From: UMGS1279 sp045577695
GTDB taxonomy: Bacteria > Bacillota > Clostridia > Oscillospirales > Acutalibacteraceae
Direction: 5' to 3'
DNA: 64,000 bases
Assembly (NCBI GenBank): GCA_045577695.1
Contig: JAZNIW010000054.1
Coordinates: 1 to 64,000, forward strand
Part shown: positions 52,224-61,282 of the stretch, one piece after another
Layout of the letters: each line of letters begins with the position of its first letter
How positions within the stretch are numbered: the first letter of the stretch is position 1
Program-made: the position numbers and the translations under genes
Notes under the pieces: model-generated
What the model saw: only the letters and a program-made list of their open reading frames with translations
What the model was told of the DNA's origin: nothing
Databases searched by the model: none

Positions 52224-52594
52224 AAAGAAAGTCCTACCTCTAAAATTTGTTGCAATAGCGGTAACGAAAGCAAAAACAACGCCACACGACCGGCCAATTC
52301 CACTTTAGAGGAAAGCGAAGTTTGTCCGAAATCTTGACAAAGTTCCGCAGCAAATTTGGTGATATAACAAAGGCCAAAGGCCTTAAGTAAATAGGTCACA
52401 AATTCGCTTTTGACCCCATATGCGGTCAATTTGGAAAACCAATAGGCCACCGGATCGTACGCCGCCTGCAACAGTGTTATCAACACAATTGCACCGGTCA
52501 CCGCCGCCGTCAACATCGCATAAGCGGGATGGCTTTCTCGCAACAGTAAAATGAGGGTAAGACTAACCAAAACCATAGCCACCAAAGAACCCAT
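52220..52594 (-). CDS. spoIIIAD: Stage III sporulation protein AD
   Basis: A 124-residue membrane protein with about four hydrophobic helices (LVAMVLVSLTLILLL first) and the conserved YLLKAFGLCYITKFAAELCQDFG. It is part of the SpoIIIA machine in the mother-cell membrane around the forespore. Gap of two bases from spoIIIAC; overlaps spoIIIAE. Length is typical. Confidence 0.93.
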   Translation of the reverse strand: MGSLVAMVLVSLTLILLLRESHPAYAMLTAAVTGAIVLITLLQAAYDPVAYWFSKLTAYGVKSEFVTYLLKAFGLCYITKFAAELCQDFGQTSLSSKVELAGRVALFLLSLPLLQQILEVGLSL

Positions 52595-52596
52595 TG

Positions 52597-52791
52597 CTAC
52601 AACCCGAACAATTCTTTGATGGTATCAAATAAATCCGCAATTACCTGCACCACCATAAACAGTACCACCACCAAACCGGCCAGAGTGGTAAGCATTGCTT
52701 GATCTTCCCTCCCCGAGCGGATCAATAATTGATTGAGCACCGCCACAATGATTCCAATAGCGGCAATTTTAAAAATGAAATCAATCTCCAC
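52597..52791 (-). CDS. spoIIIAC: Stage III sporulation protein AC
   Basis: A small two-helix membrane protein (IFKIAAIGIIVAVLNQLL and LAGLVVVLFMVVQVI) with the conserved SGREDQAMLTTLAG between. I chose GTG 52791, giving a 64-residue protein close to the usual length and with the usual first residues; an ATG at 52809 in the same frame would add six residues and overlap spoIIIAB by 13 bp. No strong ribosome site exists for either, so coupling to spoIIIAB is likely. Confidence 0.9.
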   Translation of the reverse strand: MEIDFIFKIAAIGIIVAVLNQLLIRSGREDQAMLTTLAGLVVVLFMVVQVIADLFDTIKELFGL

Positions 52792-52796
52792 TTTGA

Positions 52797-53288
52797 TTAC
52801 ACCATCCATATAAAAAGAGCTGCCGCCAGCGCGCCCGCTAATGAAACGGTTAATTTCCCCTGCACCGCAAAAGTGTGGGTAGCCTCTTTTTTTAACTCTT
52901 CACACTGTATCAAACTATACGCAGCGTGCTCTACCTGTCCCTCCACATCACTGGTTCCCAGCCCACTCAAAAATTCTGAAACCATTTGTATATCCTCATT
53001 TTTTAACCGAATATCGTTTCTATTTTTAAGTATTTTCTCCACCGATTGTCCATCTTTCACCGCGCAAAACAACTCTTCCCAAAGCGGTTTTGAAAAAACG
53101 GGATACCGCAATGCCAAAGAGAAAATTTCCGGTAACTCCCGGCCGGAAAAACGAATTTGTTCTTTAGCAAACCGAATAAACCGCGCAAAAGTATGCAAAA
53201 AATTCACCCGTTTTTGCAACGTCTGCCTCGACCAAATTCCAATCCATATGGGCAGAGAAGAAAGTAATAATACCCCCGCTAATCTCAC
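52797..53288 (-). CDS. spoIIIAB: Stage III sporulation protein AB
   Basis: A 163-residue protein with an N-terminal helix (RLAGVLLLSSLPIWIGIW), a long cytoplasmic helical domain related to type II secretion GspF-like folds, and a C-terminal helix. Start is GTG 53288, which overlaps the spoIIIAA stop (GTGA) and has GAGGAAG upstream; the longer frame lies inside spoIIIAA. GLGTSDVEGQVEH is a typical conserved stretch. Confidence 0.92.
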   Translation of the reverse strand: MRLAGVLLLSSLPIWIGIWSRQTLQKRVNFLHTFARFIRFAKEQIRFSGRELPEIFSLALRYPVFSKPLWEELFCAVKDGQSVEKILKNRNDIRLKNEDIQMVSEFLSGLGTSDVEGQVEHAAYSLIQCEELKKEATHTFAVQGKLTVSLAGALAAALFIWMV

Positions 53289-54250
53289 AACAACACCACT
53301 TCCTCTTTGTTGCTCTCTATTTCCTCTTTCGAATGGATGGAATAGGAAAATCTGTTTCGATTTTGGCAAAACACCACCTGTCGAATGGTGTCGTTTTCCA
53401 ATAATCGACGAATTTGAGGACGACGATGCAAATCCTCCAATGAGCCGGCGTGAGCCGTTGCAATCACTGTGACACCGGCGTGAAAACTTTGTTCTACCGC
53501 CGCCACCTCTTCCAAATCGCCCAATTCATCAAAGACAATCACATCGGGACAAAGTGTGCGCAAAGCCATTTCTATCCCCTTCGCCTTCGGGCAAGCAGTT
53601 ATTACGTCGGCCGTGCTTCCCAAATCGGCCATAGGAACGCCGTGCGTTACGGCTGCAATCTCTCCGCGGCTGTCAATCACCGCTACTTTTAGGCATCGCC
53701 CCGCGGCGCCGCCGGCTAACTGCCGTGCTACATCGCGAAGCAGGGTTGTTTTTCCGCTTCCGGGTCCCCCGCAAATAAGAACACCGCCGCCAATGAACTG
53801 CTTTATTAGTTCATCGGCAACTTGGGGTACCTCCTTAGCGACGCGTATATTCAGCGAAGAAATATCCCGTACCGTCTCAATTCTTCCCTCTTTAAAGGTA
53901 ACGGTGCCGCACACGCCGGCGCGATGCCCTCCCTCTAACATCAAATACCCCTCTTTTAGTTCCTCGTGATGCGAATAGACCGAGTGGTGACATAGTGCGA
54001 AAAAGCAGTCTTCAACCTCTTTGGCGGTCACCATAATACAATCCTCCCGCGGGAGCATACAGGTCCCCTGCGGCCGCACAAAAAATTGACTTCCGCGAAT
54101 CGTCAAAGACAATGGTCTTCCCGCACGTAAACGAATTTCCTGCGTGGCTTCTTTTGTTTTGTCGTCCATTCCGTTCAAAACCGCTGCTATTGGCTCAGGT
54201 AAAAAGCGAAGTAGCTGTTCCAATCGTTGACATTGCATATCCTTGTCCAT
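53285..54250 (-). CDS. spoIIIAA: Stage III sporulation protein AA, ATPase
   Basis: A 321-residue ATPase resembling secretion ATPases, thought to power the SpoIIIA complex. Walker A GGPGSGKTTLLRD is near residue 164 and Walker B-like VIVFDELGD near 236, with a histidine-rich stretch ALCHHSVYSHHEEL before. First gene of the eight-gene operon. GGAG precedes ATG 54250, and a sigma-E-like promoter is found just upstream. Confidence 0.95.
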   Translation of the reverse strand: MDKDMQCQRLEQLLRFLPEPIAAVLNGMDDKTKEATQEIRLRAGRPLSLTIRGSQFFVRPQGTCMLPREDCIMVTAKEVEDCFFALCHHSVYSHHEELKEGYLMLEGGHRAGVCGTVTFKEGRIETVRDISSLNIRVAKEVPQVADELIKQFIGGGVLICGGPGSGKTTLLRDVARQLAGGAAGRCLKVAVIDSRGEIAAVTHGVPMADLGSTADVITACPKAKGIEMALRTLCPDVIVFDELGDLEEVAAVEQSFHAGVTVIATAHAGSLEDLHRRPQIRRLLENDTIRQVVFCQNRNRFSYSIHSKEEIESNKEEVVLL

Positions 54251-54279
54251 TTGTTATCTCCTTTTTTCTTTGCTACTAC

Positions 54280-54308
54280 ACTTTATGTCCCTTCTTCTTC
54301 ATTTATTC
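54280..54308 (-). promoter_or_regulatory. Sigma-E-like promoter of spoIIIA
   Basis: On the minus strand GAATAAA (54302-54308) and CATAAAGT (54280-54287) are 14 bp apart. This fits the mother-cell sigma-E pattern, as expected for spoIIIA. Confidence 0.75.
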
Positions 54309-54555
54309 CCAACCACGTTTCTTTTCCAAAAAATAGAAAAATACAGATATTCCGCTTATAGGTATGATTGAATCAAACACATTAGCAAAAAAGTTCTCTT
54401 CCCCTTGGACAAATAAAGCAGAAAGCGCCATTCTAGCTCACCCAAAAGCATTTTTGTTGCGATTAAGGACTCTGCAAAAGAAATGCTTGGTGCTACATAA
54501 AAAAAACAGGAATACGCCTAAAAATGTGTAAATAATGTTTGCCTTCTATACGTGC
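54309..54555. other. AT-rich gene-free stretch
   Basis: No recognisable gene is found. A 55-codon frame at 54364-54531 (+) lacks a good ribosome site and any family feature. I see no strong hairpin or repeat. Confidence 0.4.
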
Positions 54556-54584
54556 TTGACTTTAACGTATTTGCAAAGTATACC
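54556..54584 (+). promoter_or_regulatory. Sigma-A promoter of the broken Ig-domain gene
   Basis: TTGACT (54556-54561) and TATACC (54579-54584) are 17 bp apart. AGGGGGGG follows as a ribosome site before ATG 54609. Confidence 0.7.
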
Positions 54585-54608
54585 AAAAACAATAAGGGGG
54601 GGATTCTT

Positions 54609-55444
54609 ATGTCAACTTTGAAAAAATGAAACCAATTACCATTATATGTGTAGCTGTTGTTCTAGCTGATTAAGTTGTCACGTTTGTTTGTTTTGCAAAC
54701 GGTGCTAACGACAACAAGGTCGCAACTTCACAAGAGAGTAATACAAAACAGGCCGTTGCCGTTGACACCAGCTCGGATGTAGCAGAAAGCTCTAAACCCG
54801 AAATAGACAATAGCGCTGTTTCTTCTACCACACCAAGCAAACCAAAGCCCACCAAACCCGAGATTTTGGAAAAAGCAATTCCCTCAGAACTTGCGAATTA
54901 TTACGTAACCCATATTAAAATTGTAAAAAAGCCGAACAAAACCGTTTATAAATTAGGCGAAACCATCGATTTAACCGGTATTCAGGTTGTTGGTTATTTC
55001 AGCAACGGTACAAAATGGGATATTACGGAATACGTTTATCCCGCTTGGCACCGTGTATGTTCTGTTAGCGATAAATTATGCATTCGAGTAGAGTTTACCG
55101 ACTGGCACGAGGGCATTAACCTTGCGGATAACGCAATGTACGGCAAATCATTAAAGCCCTCATTGGAAGTTAGCCTTGACAACAGCAACCTTATCGTCGG
55201 TGACACAGCAAAAATTACCGCAATTACCGACGCCGTTGATTGGCCGATTGAATGGTACAGCGATAATACAAATATTGCATCGGTCGATGCCGAAGGTAAT
55301 ATAACAGCAGTTGATGAAGGCACCGCAAACATTTATGCCGTAATCAAATACGGCAACAATACAATTGAAAAGTGTTGTGCGATTACGGTTGCCGCCGCTT
55401 TGGAATTGAACAAAGTCAAAAGAGTTGAGGTCACAAAACTCTAA
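54609..55444 (+). pseudogene. Secreted Ig-like (Big_3 plus Big_2) surface protein, broken at the signal peptide
   Basis: The 3' part encodes two bacterial Ig-like domains: a Big_3-type domain (KTVYKLGETIDLTG, then VVGYFSNGTKWDITEYV) and a Big_2-type domain (LIVGDTAKITA, ASVDAEGNITAVDEGTANI). Before them lies a Ser/Thr/Pro/Lys-rich linker. Upstream, ATG 54609 with a strong ribosome site reads MSTLKK and then TGA. In the main frame, ATG 54626 starts MKPITIICVAVVLAD, followed by TAA at 54671, after which the frame continues VVTFVCFANG. Restoring one A in the A-run and changing the TAA would give a normal signal peptide. Two lesions indicate a pseudogene; the first usable codon after them (TTG 54866) gives no export signal. 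Confidence 0.75.
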
Positions 55445-55480
55445 GATTGATACTACCGAAACAACCGTATACACAAAAAG

Positions 55481-55509
55481 GTATATTTTATAATACGTTT
55501 TCATACAAT
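55481..55509 (+). promoter_or_regulatory. Sigma-E promoter of spoIIID
   Basis: GTATATT (55481-55487) and CATACAAT (55502-55509) are 14 bp apart, an almost perfect sigma-E promoter, ending 27 bp before the spoIIID start. Confidence 0.9.
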
Positions 55510-55536
55510 GAATTAGTCCTTTTAGGAGTTGATTGT

Positions 55537-55785
55537 ATGAGTCGGACAGTAACAGAAAGAGCGGTTATTTTGGGTGAATATATTTTGGATACGGGTGCTA
55601 CCGTCAGGGCGACAGCGAAGGTATTTAAAATCAGCAAATCCACTGTACATAAAGACGTCACCGAACGGTTGAAATTTCGTGACCCTCACCTCTATAAAAA
55701 AGTAAGACAGGTTTTAGAAATCAATAAAAAGGAGCGGCACATTCGTGGCGGATTGGCCACTCGAAAAAAATACAAAGGGATATAA
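55537..55785 (+). CDS. spoIIID: Sporulation transcriptional regulator SpoIIID
   Basis: An 82-residue DNA-binding regulator that acts in the mother cell after sigma-E. The HTH is ATVRATAKVFKISKSTVHKD near residues 24-43, followed by the basic C-terminal helix (KKERHIRGGLATRKKY) that also binds DNA. ATG 55537 is used since AGGAG stands before it; an upstream frame has no ribosome site and crosses the promoter. Monocistronic, with a sigma-E promoter and a terminator. Confidence 0.95.
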   Translation: MSRTVTERAVILGEYILDTGATVRATAKVFKISKSTVHKDVTERLKFRDPHLYKKVRQVLEINKKERHIRGGLATRKKYKGI

Positions 55786-55824
55786 AAAACCCGCATTTTA
55801 CCTTTTGGTAGAATGCGGGTTTTT
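55785..55824. terminator. Bidirectional terminator between spoIIID and fhs
   Basis: AAAAACCCGCATT pairs with GAATGCGGGTTTTT around a short loop that has its own TACC/GGTA pairing. It serves both converging genes. Confidence 0.92.
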
Positions 55825-55835
55825 ACTATTTATTA

Positions 55836-57506
55836 CTAGAACAAACCGGAAATTTTTCCGTTGGCATCAACATCAATACGTTCGGCGGCCGGCGATTTTG
55901 GTAAACCCGGCATCGTCATAATATCACCGGTCAGTACCACAATAAAGCCGGCACCAGCCGACACTTTTACCTGTCGTACCGTGACGGTAAAATCCTCCGG
56001 TGCGCCGAGTTTTAAGGGGTCATCCGAAAAACTGTACTGCGTTTTGGCCACACAAATCGGAAATTTTCCAAAACCAAGCTCCGTTAAAGTGTCTACTTGT
56101 TTTTGGGCGGCAGGCGTTAGAACAACACCCTTACCACCATACACCTTTTGTACCACGGCCTCCATTTTTTCTACCAAGGAGGCATCGGATTCGTACAAAA
56201 AGGAAAACTCCCCTTGTTCTTCTTCGCACAGGCGAACTACCTCTTTGGCCAAAGCCTCACCGCCTTTACCGCCCTCGGCCCAAACGGTCGAAAGAACAGT
56301 ATTGACCCCAAGTTCTTTGCATTTTTCCATAATAAATGCAATCTCAGCAACGGTATCGGTGGGGAATCGATTCACCGCCACCACACAAGGCAGACCATAG
56401 ACATTCTTCATATTCGAAACGTGACGAAGCAGATTGGGAATACCCTGTTGTAAAGCTGTTAAATCTTCGGTATCCAGTTCCTTTTTGGAAAGGCCTCCGT
56501 GCATTTTTAAAGCACGTACCGTGGCAACAACCACCACAGCGTCGGGAGTCAGCCCGGCCATACGGCACTTAATATCCAAGAACTTTTCGGCCCCCAAATC
56601 CGCACCAAAACCGGCTTCCGTTATGGCATAATCCCCCATTTTTAGGGCTAATTTGGTCGCCATTACCGAGTTGCATCCGTGAGCAATATTAGCAAAAGGT
56701 CCACCGTGCACAAAGGCCGGCGTTCCCTCCAGCGTTTGTACCAAGTTTGGTTTAATGGCATCTTTGAGCAGGGCGGTCATAGCACCGGCGGCCTTGAGTT
56801 CACCACAAGTAACCGGTTTATCATCATAGGTATAGCCGACAATAATGCGGGAGAGACGTTCTTTTAAATCAGCAATAGAGTTGGAAAGACAAAGCACCGC
56901 CATTATTTCTGAGGCCACCGTGATGTCAAAACCGTCTTCACGAGGAGTTCCGTTGACACGGCCACCTAATCCGTCAACCACATAGCGCAGTTGACGGTCA
57001 TTCATATCAACACAGCGTTTCCAAGTGATTTTTTTTACATCAATCCCAAGGTTGTTGCCTTGTTGAATGTGGTTATCCAACATAGCGGCCAAAAGGTTGT
57101 TGGCGGCACCGATGGCGTGAAAGTCACCGGTGAAATGCAGGTTGATATCCTCCATAGGAACCACTTGGGCATAGCCGCCGCCGGCAGCACCGCCCTTGAC
57201 CCCAAACACCGGACCGAGCGACGGTTCACGTAGTGCCACGCAAACCTCTTTGCCGATGCGTTTCAGACCGTCAGCCAACCCAATCGTGGTGGTGGTTTTC
57301 CCCTCCCCCGCGGGGGTAGGTGTGATAGCAGTCACCAAAATCAGTTTTCCATTGGGGCGATCTTGTTCCAACAAAGAAAGGTCAATTTTCGCCTTGTATT
57401 TACCGTATTGTTCGATATATTTTTCCTCGATATGAACCGCGGCGGCGATTTCGGTAATGGGTTTCATCTCACACTCTTGGGCAATCTGAATATCAGTTTT
57501 GAACAT
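55836..57506 (-). CDS. fhs: Formate-tetrahydrofolate ligase
   Basis: A 556-residue enzyme that makes 10-formyl-tetrahydrofolate from formate, ATP and THF. The P-loop is ITPTPAGEGKTTTTIGL near residue 61; GPVFGVKGGAAGGGYAQVVP and FHAIGAANNLLAAMLDNH are family signatures. It supplies one-carbon units for purine synthesis, and it lies directly downstream of purL (27 bp), so it is likely in the purine operon. ATG 57506 is used because GGGAGGA stands before it. Confidence 0.97.
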   Translation of the reverse strand: MFKTDIQIAQECEMKPITEIAAAVHIEEKYIEQYGKYKAKIDLSLLEQDRPNGKLILVTAITPTPAGEGKTTTTIGLADGLKRIGKEVCVALREPSLGPVFGVKGGAAGGGYAQVVPMEDINLHFTGDFHAIGAANNLLAAMLDNHIQQGNNLGIDVKKITWKRCVDMNDRQLRYVVDGLGGRVNGTPREDGFDITVASEIMAVLCLSNSIADLKERLSRIIVGYTYDDKPVTCGELKAAGAMTALLKDAIKPNLVQTLEGTPAFVHGGPFANIAHGCNSVMATKLALKMGDYAITEAGFGADLGAEKFLDIKCRMAGLTPDAVVVVATVRALKMHGGLSKKELDTEDLTALQQGIPNLLRHVSNMKNVYGLPCVVAVNRFPTDTVAEIAFIMEKCKELGVNTVLSTVWAEGGKGGEALAKEVVRLCEEEQGEFSFLYESDASLVEKMEAVVQKVYGGKGVVLTPAAQKQVDTLTELGFGKFPICVAKTQYSFSDDPLKLGAPEDFTVTVRQVKVSAGAGFIVVLTGDIMTMPGLPKSPAAERIDVDANGKISGLF

Positions 57507-57533
57507 AAAACATCCTCCCAAATATTTGGCTTC

Positions 57534-60500
57534 TTACTTGTAATATTCCTTAGCGCTTTCAAATAGACCCATTTCGTAATTACCTTTCACATTGCGATAC
57601 AAATCCTTGCCAATACGCTCACTGTGACCCATTTTACCGAGAACACGTCCATCGGGCGAAGTAATCCCCTCAATCGCCCAAACCGAATTGTTGGGGTTGA
57701 AACGTACATCATCCGTAGGATTACCGTTTAGGTCAACATATTGGGTCAAAATTTGTCCGTTCTCGGCTAATTTTTTCACCAAATCCTCTTCGGCAATAAA
57801 GCGTCCTTCCCCGTGGGAAATCGGCACCGTGTATATATCACCAACCTTAGCTTTACTCATCCAGGGGGATTTTGTCGAAGCCACGCGCGTGCGTACCAGA
57901 CGCGATTGATGGCGGCCAATGGTGTTAAAAGTAAGTGTAGGACAATCCGCATCGGTATCGATGATTTCACCGTAAGGTACCAACCCAAGTTTAATCAACG
58001 CTTGGAAACCGTTACAAATACCACACATTAAACCGTCACGGTTTTTCAACAAATCCATCACGCCGTCCTTCACCATAGGACTGCGGAAGAAGGCGGTAAT
58101 AAATTTGCCCGAACCGTCCGGCTCGTCACCACCGGAGAATCCACCGGGGATAAAGACGATTTGGGAATCGGCCAACTGTTTTGCAAAATATTCGGTTGAC
58201 TCGGCAATAGCCGAAGCTGTTAAGTTGCGGATAACAACCGTTTCGGCAATCAGTCCTGCACGTTCTGCAGCGCGGGCTGAGTCGTATTCACAGTTGGTAC
58301 CGGGGAATACCGGAATAAGAACTTTGGGTTTTGCTACTTTGATTGCGGGAGAAACTTTTTCGCCACAAGTGTAGGAAACGGTTTCGATGTTTTTCCCTTT
58401 GCTTGGAATATTACAGGAGAAAACCGGCTCTAATTTATTTTCGTAACGGCTAAGCAAATCGGCCAAGGCAAGAGATTCATTTTGATAAGCAATACTCTCC
58501 TCTACCGTTGTTTTACCAAGTAGAGTACCAACACCTACTTCTTCGGTGAGTTCCAACACAAAACTGCCGTAAGCATAGGAGAACAAATCGGTAAGAGTGA
58601 GCGAATCAGCGATAGAAAAACCAACGGCATTGCCTATGGCCATTTTAAAGATAGCCTCCGCCACACCGCCCATACCGGGGGTGTAACAAGCCACCGCACG
58701 GCCGGATTGCATTAGGTCATTCACCGTATCAAACACCTGTATAAGGGAAGCGGCATTTGGTAGACCGTTGGCATCGTATGCGGGGCGAATCCAAACCACC
58801 GAATGGCCGGCTTGTTTGAATTCAGGCGAAACAATACTCTGTGTTTTTTCTGTCGTCACGGCGAAGGAAACCAAGGTGGGCGGAACATCCAAATCCTCGA
58901 ACGAACCACTCATAGAATCCTTACCGCCGATGGCCGCAATTCCAAGTTCTTTTTGAGCTTTAAAGGCACCAAGCAAAGCAGCTAACGGTTTGCCCCAGCG
59001 GGCGGGATCCTTGCCGGGCTTTTCAAAATATTCTTGGAACGTTAAATAAACATCTTCAAATTTGGCACCGGTTGCAACCAACTTAGCGGCCGATTCAACC
59101 ACGGCCAAATAGGCGCCGTGATAAGGACTTTGCTCTGTAACAAAGGGATTATATCCATACGCCATCAAGGAACAAGTATTGGTTTCACCCTTTTCCAGCG
59201 AAATTTTATGCACCATCGACTGAATGGGAGTCAACTGATGCTTACCACCAAAGGGCATCAGCACCGTACCGGCGCCTATGGTCGAGTCAAAGCGTTCGCT
59301 CAATCCCCTTTTGGAGCAGATGTTTAGGTCTTCGGTCATAGCCTTCATACCGGCTGAAAATGCATCCGGGATCGCTTTTTGATAGCCGTTTGCAGCCGCC
59401 GGTGCAATATCGATATGCTTTTCAGCACCATTGGAATTTAAGAATTCGCGCGAAATATCGACAATGGTCTTGCCGTTCCAACACATCACCAAGCGGGGTT
59501 CGGCCGTTACCTTAGCCACCACGGTAGCCTCCAAATTTTCAGCAGCAGCCAAATCCATAAATTCCTGTACATCGGCGGGATCTACCACGACGGCCATGCG
59601 CTCTTGCGATTCGCTGATAGCCAGTTCGGTGCCATCCAATCCATCGTACTTTTTCGGAACATTATCAAGGTTAATCAACAATCCATCGGCCAATTCACCC
59701 ACGGCAACTGAAACGCCACCGGCGCCAAAGTCGTTGCAACGCTTAATGAGCAGTGAAGCCTTGGGATTTCGGAACAACCGCTGTAACTTTCGTTCTTCGG
59801 GGGCATTTCCCTTTTGCACTTCGGCACCGCAACTCTCCAACGATTGGAGATTGTGCGACTTAGAAGAGCCGGTAGCCCCACCGCATCCGTCACGGCCGGT
59901 ACGACCACCCAGCAAAATGACGATATCATCGGGAGCGGGACGTTCACGGCGAACATTCTTAGCCGGTGCCGCAGCAATAACCGCGCCGATTTCCATCCGC
60001 TTAGCGGCATAGCCTTCATGATATATTTCATCCACCAAGCCGGTGGCTAAGCCAATTTGGTTTCCGTAAGAACTGTATCCCGCAGCAGCGGTAGTCACAA
60101 TTTTCTTTTGGGGTAATTTCCCCTCCATCGTTTGGTCCACCGGGCGAAGCGGGTCGGCCGCGCCGGTCACACGCATAGCACCGTAGACGTAGGAGCGACC
60201 CGAAAGCGGGTCACGAATGGCTCCGCCGATACAGGTGGCGGCACCACCAAAGGGCTCGATTTCGGTGGGATGATTGTGGGTTTCGTTTTTAAACAATAAC
60301 AACCATTCCTCATCTTGACCGTCAACATCTACCGTCATTTTTACGGTACAAGCGTTGATTTCTTCCGATTCATCGAGTCTATCCAGTTTGCCCTGCTTTT
60401 TTAAATATTTGGCAGCCAAAGTACCGATATCCATTAAATTTATGGGTTTGGTACGACCAAGTTCCCCACGTGCCGCCAGATATTCTTCCCAAGCCGATTG

Positions 60501-61226
60501 CAACAATTCATCAGCAAAGGTCACCGAATCAATGGTGGTTAAAAAGGTGGTATGGCGGCAATGGTCCGACCAATAAGTATCAATCATACGAATTTCAGTA
60601 ATGGTGGGGTCGCGTTGCTCGGTTTGAAAATAGTTCTGACAAAACGCAATATCATCCAAATCCATCGCCAACCCGTAGTCACGAACAAAGGCGGCCAACT
60701 CTTCACGGTTGTATGACAAAAATCCGTCCAAGGTTTTGACCTCGTTGGGAATATCATACTCCGTAGCTAAAGTTTCGGGTTTTTCCAAGGCGGCCTCTCT
60801 TGCCTCAACGGGATTAATGACATACTTTTTAATGGTAGCAATTTCTTGCTCACTCAAATTTCCGTACAGCGCATACACCTTGGCAGTACGCACGGTGGGA
60901 CGCTCGCCTTTCGAAATAATCTGTACGCATTGTGCAGCCGAATCGGCACGCTGGTCAAACTGACCGGGCAGATATTCTACAGCAAAAACCACCGCTGCTC
61001 CGTCAGCCGAAAAGGTGTCAGACGTTTCATCCAACTGCGGCTCAGAAAAGACGGTATCAATCGAAGCCGAAAAGAGTTCTTCGGTGATATTTTCCACATC
61101 GTAGCGGTTAAAAAGGCGAATCTCTTTTAATCCGTCAATCTGCAAAAAAGAGACAATGTCATCTTTTAAATGGTCGGCTTCGTGACGAAGACCGGCTTTT
61201 TTCTCAACAAAAATTCTGTAAACCAT
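57534..61226 (-). CDS. purL: Phosphoribosylformylglycinamidine synthase (single-chain)
   Basis: A 1230-residue enzyme that uses glutamine and ATP to make FGAM in step four of purine synthesis. The N-terminal PurS-like part (VYRIFVEKKAGLRHEADHL) leads into the two PurL halves (MIDTYWSDHCRHTTF; HPTEIEPFGGAATCIGG; ILLGGRTGRDGCGGATGSS). The C-terminal glutaminase domain has VLIPVFPGTNCEYDSARAAE and DGLMCGICNGFQALIKLG with its catalytic Cys. This is the clostridial single-chain form. ATG 61226 has AGGAGGA upstream. Confidence 0.97.
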   Translation of the reverse strand: MVYRIFVEKKAGLRHEADHLKDDIVSFLQIDGLKEIRLFNRYDVENITEELFSASIDTVFSEPQLDETSDTFSADGAAVVFAVEYLPGQFDQRADSAAQCVQIISKGERPTVRTAKVYALYGNLSEQEIATIKKYVINPVEAREAALEKPETLATEYDIPNEVKTLDGFLSYNREELAAFVRDYGLAMDLDDIAFCQNYFQTEQRDPTITEIRMIDTYWSDHCRHTTFLTTIDSVTFADELLQSAWEEYLAARGELGRTKPINLMDIGTLAAKYLKKQGKLDRLDESEEINACTVKMTVDVDGQDEEWLLLFKNETHNHPTEIEPFGGAATCIGGAIRDPLSGRSYVYGAMRVTGAADPLRPVDQTMEGKLPQKKIVTTAAAGYSSYGNQIGLATGLVDEIYHEGYAAKRMEIGAVIAAAPAKNVRRERPAPDDIVILLGGRTGRDGCGGATGSSKSHNLQSLESCGAEVQKGNAPEERKLQRLFRNPKASLLIKRCNDFGAGGVSVAVGELADGLLINLDNVPKKYDGLDGTELAISESQERMAVVVDPADVQEFMDLAAAENLEATVVAKVTAEPRLVMCWNGKTIVDISREFLNSNGAEKHIDIAPAAANGYQKAIPDAFSAGMKAMTEDLNICSKRGLSERFDSTIGAGTVLMPFGGKHQLTPIQSMVHKISLEKGETNTCSLMAYGYNPFVTEQSPYHGAYLAVVESAAKLVATGAKFEDVYLTFQEYFEKPGKDPARWGKPLAALLGAFKAQKELGIAAIGGKDSMSGSFEDLDVPPTLVSFAVTTEKTQSIVSPEFKQAGHSVVWIRPAYDANGLPNAASLIQVFDTVNDLMQSGRAVACYTPGMGGVAEAIFKMAIGNAVGFSIADSLTLTDLFSYAYGSFVLELTEEVGVGTLLGKTTVEESIAYQNESLALADLLSRYENKLEPVFSCNIPSKGKNIETVSYTCGEKVSPAIKVAKPKVLIPVFPGTNCEYDSARAAERAGLIAETVVIRNLTASAIAESTEYFAKQLADSQIVFIPGGFSGGDEPDGSGKFITAFFRSPMVKDGVMDLLKNRDGLMCGICNGFQALIKLGLVPYGEIIDTDADCPTLTFNTIGRHQSRLVRTRVASTKSPWMSKAKVGDIYTVPISHGEGRFIAEEDLVKKLAENGQILTQYVDLNGNPTDDVRFNPNNSVWAIEGITSPDGRVLGKMGHSERIGKDLYRNVKGNYEMGLFESAKEYYK

Positions 61227-61282
61227 AGTTCCTCCTACCAAAAATCGGTTTTATTGGGCCCTAAAAAGCCAAATGCTTTTGC

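Noticed and set aside
54364..54531. 55-codon gene upstream of the Ig pseudogene
   Set aside because: Weak ribosome site, no recognisable features, low-complexity basic translation.
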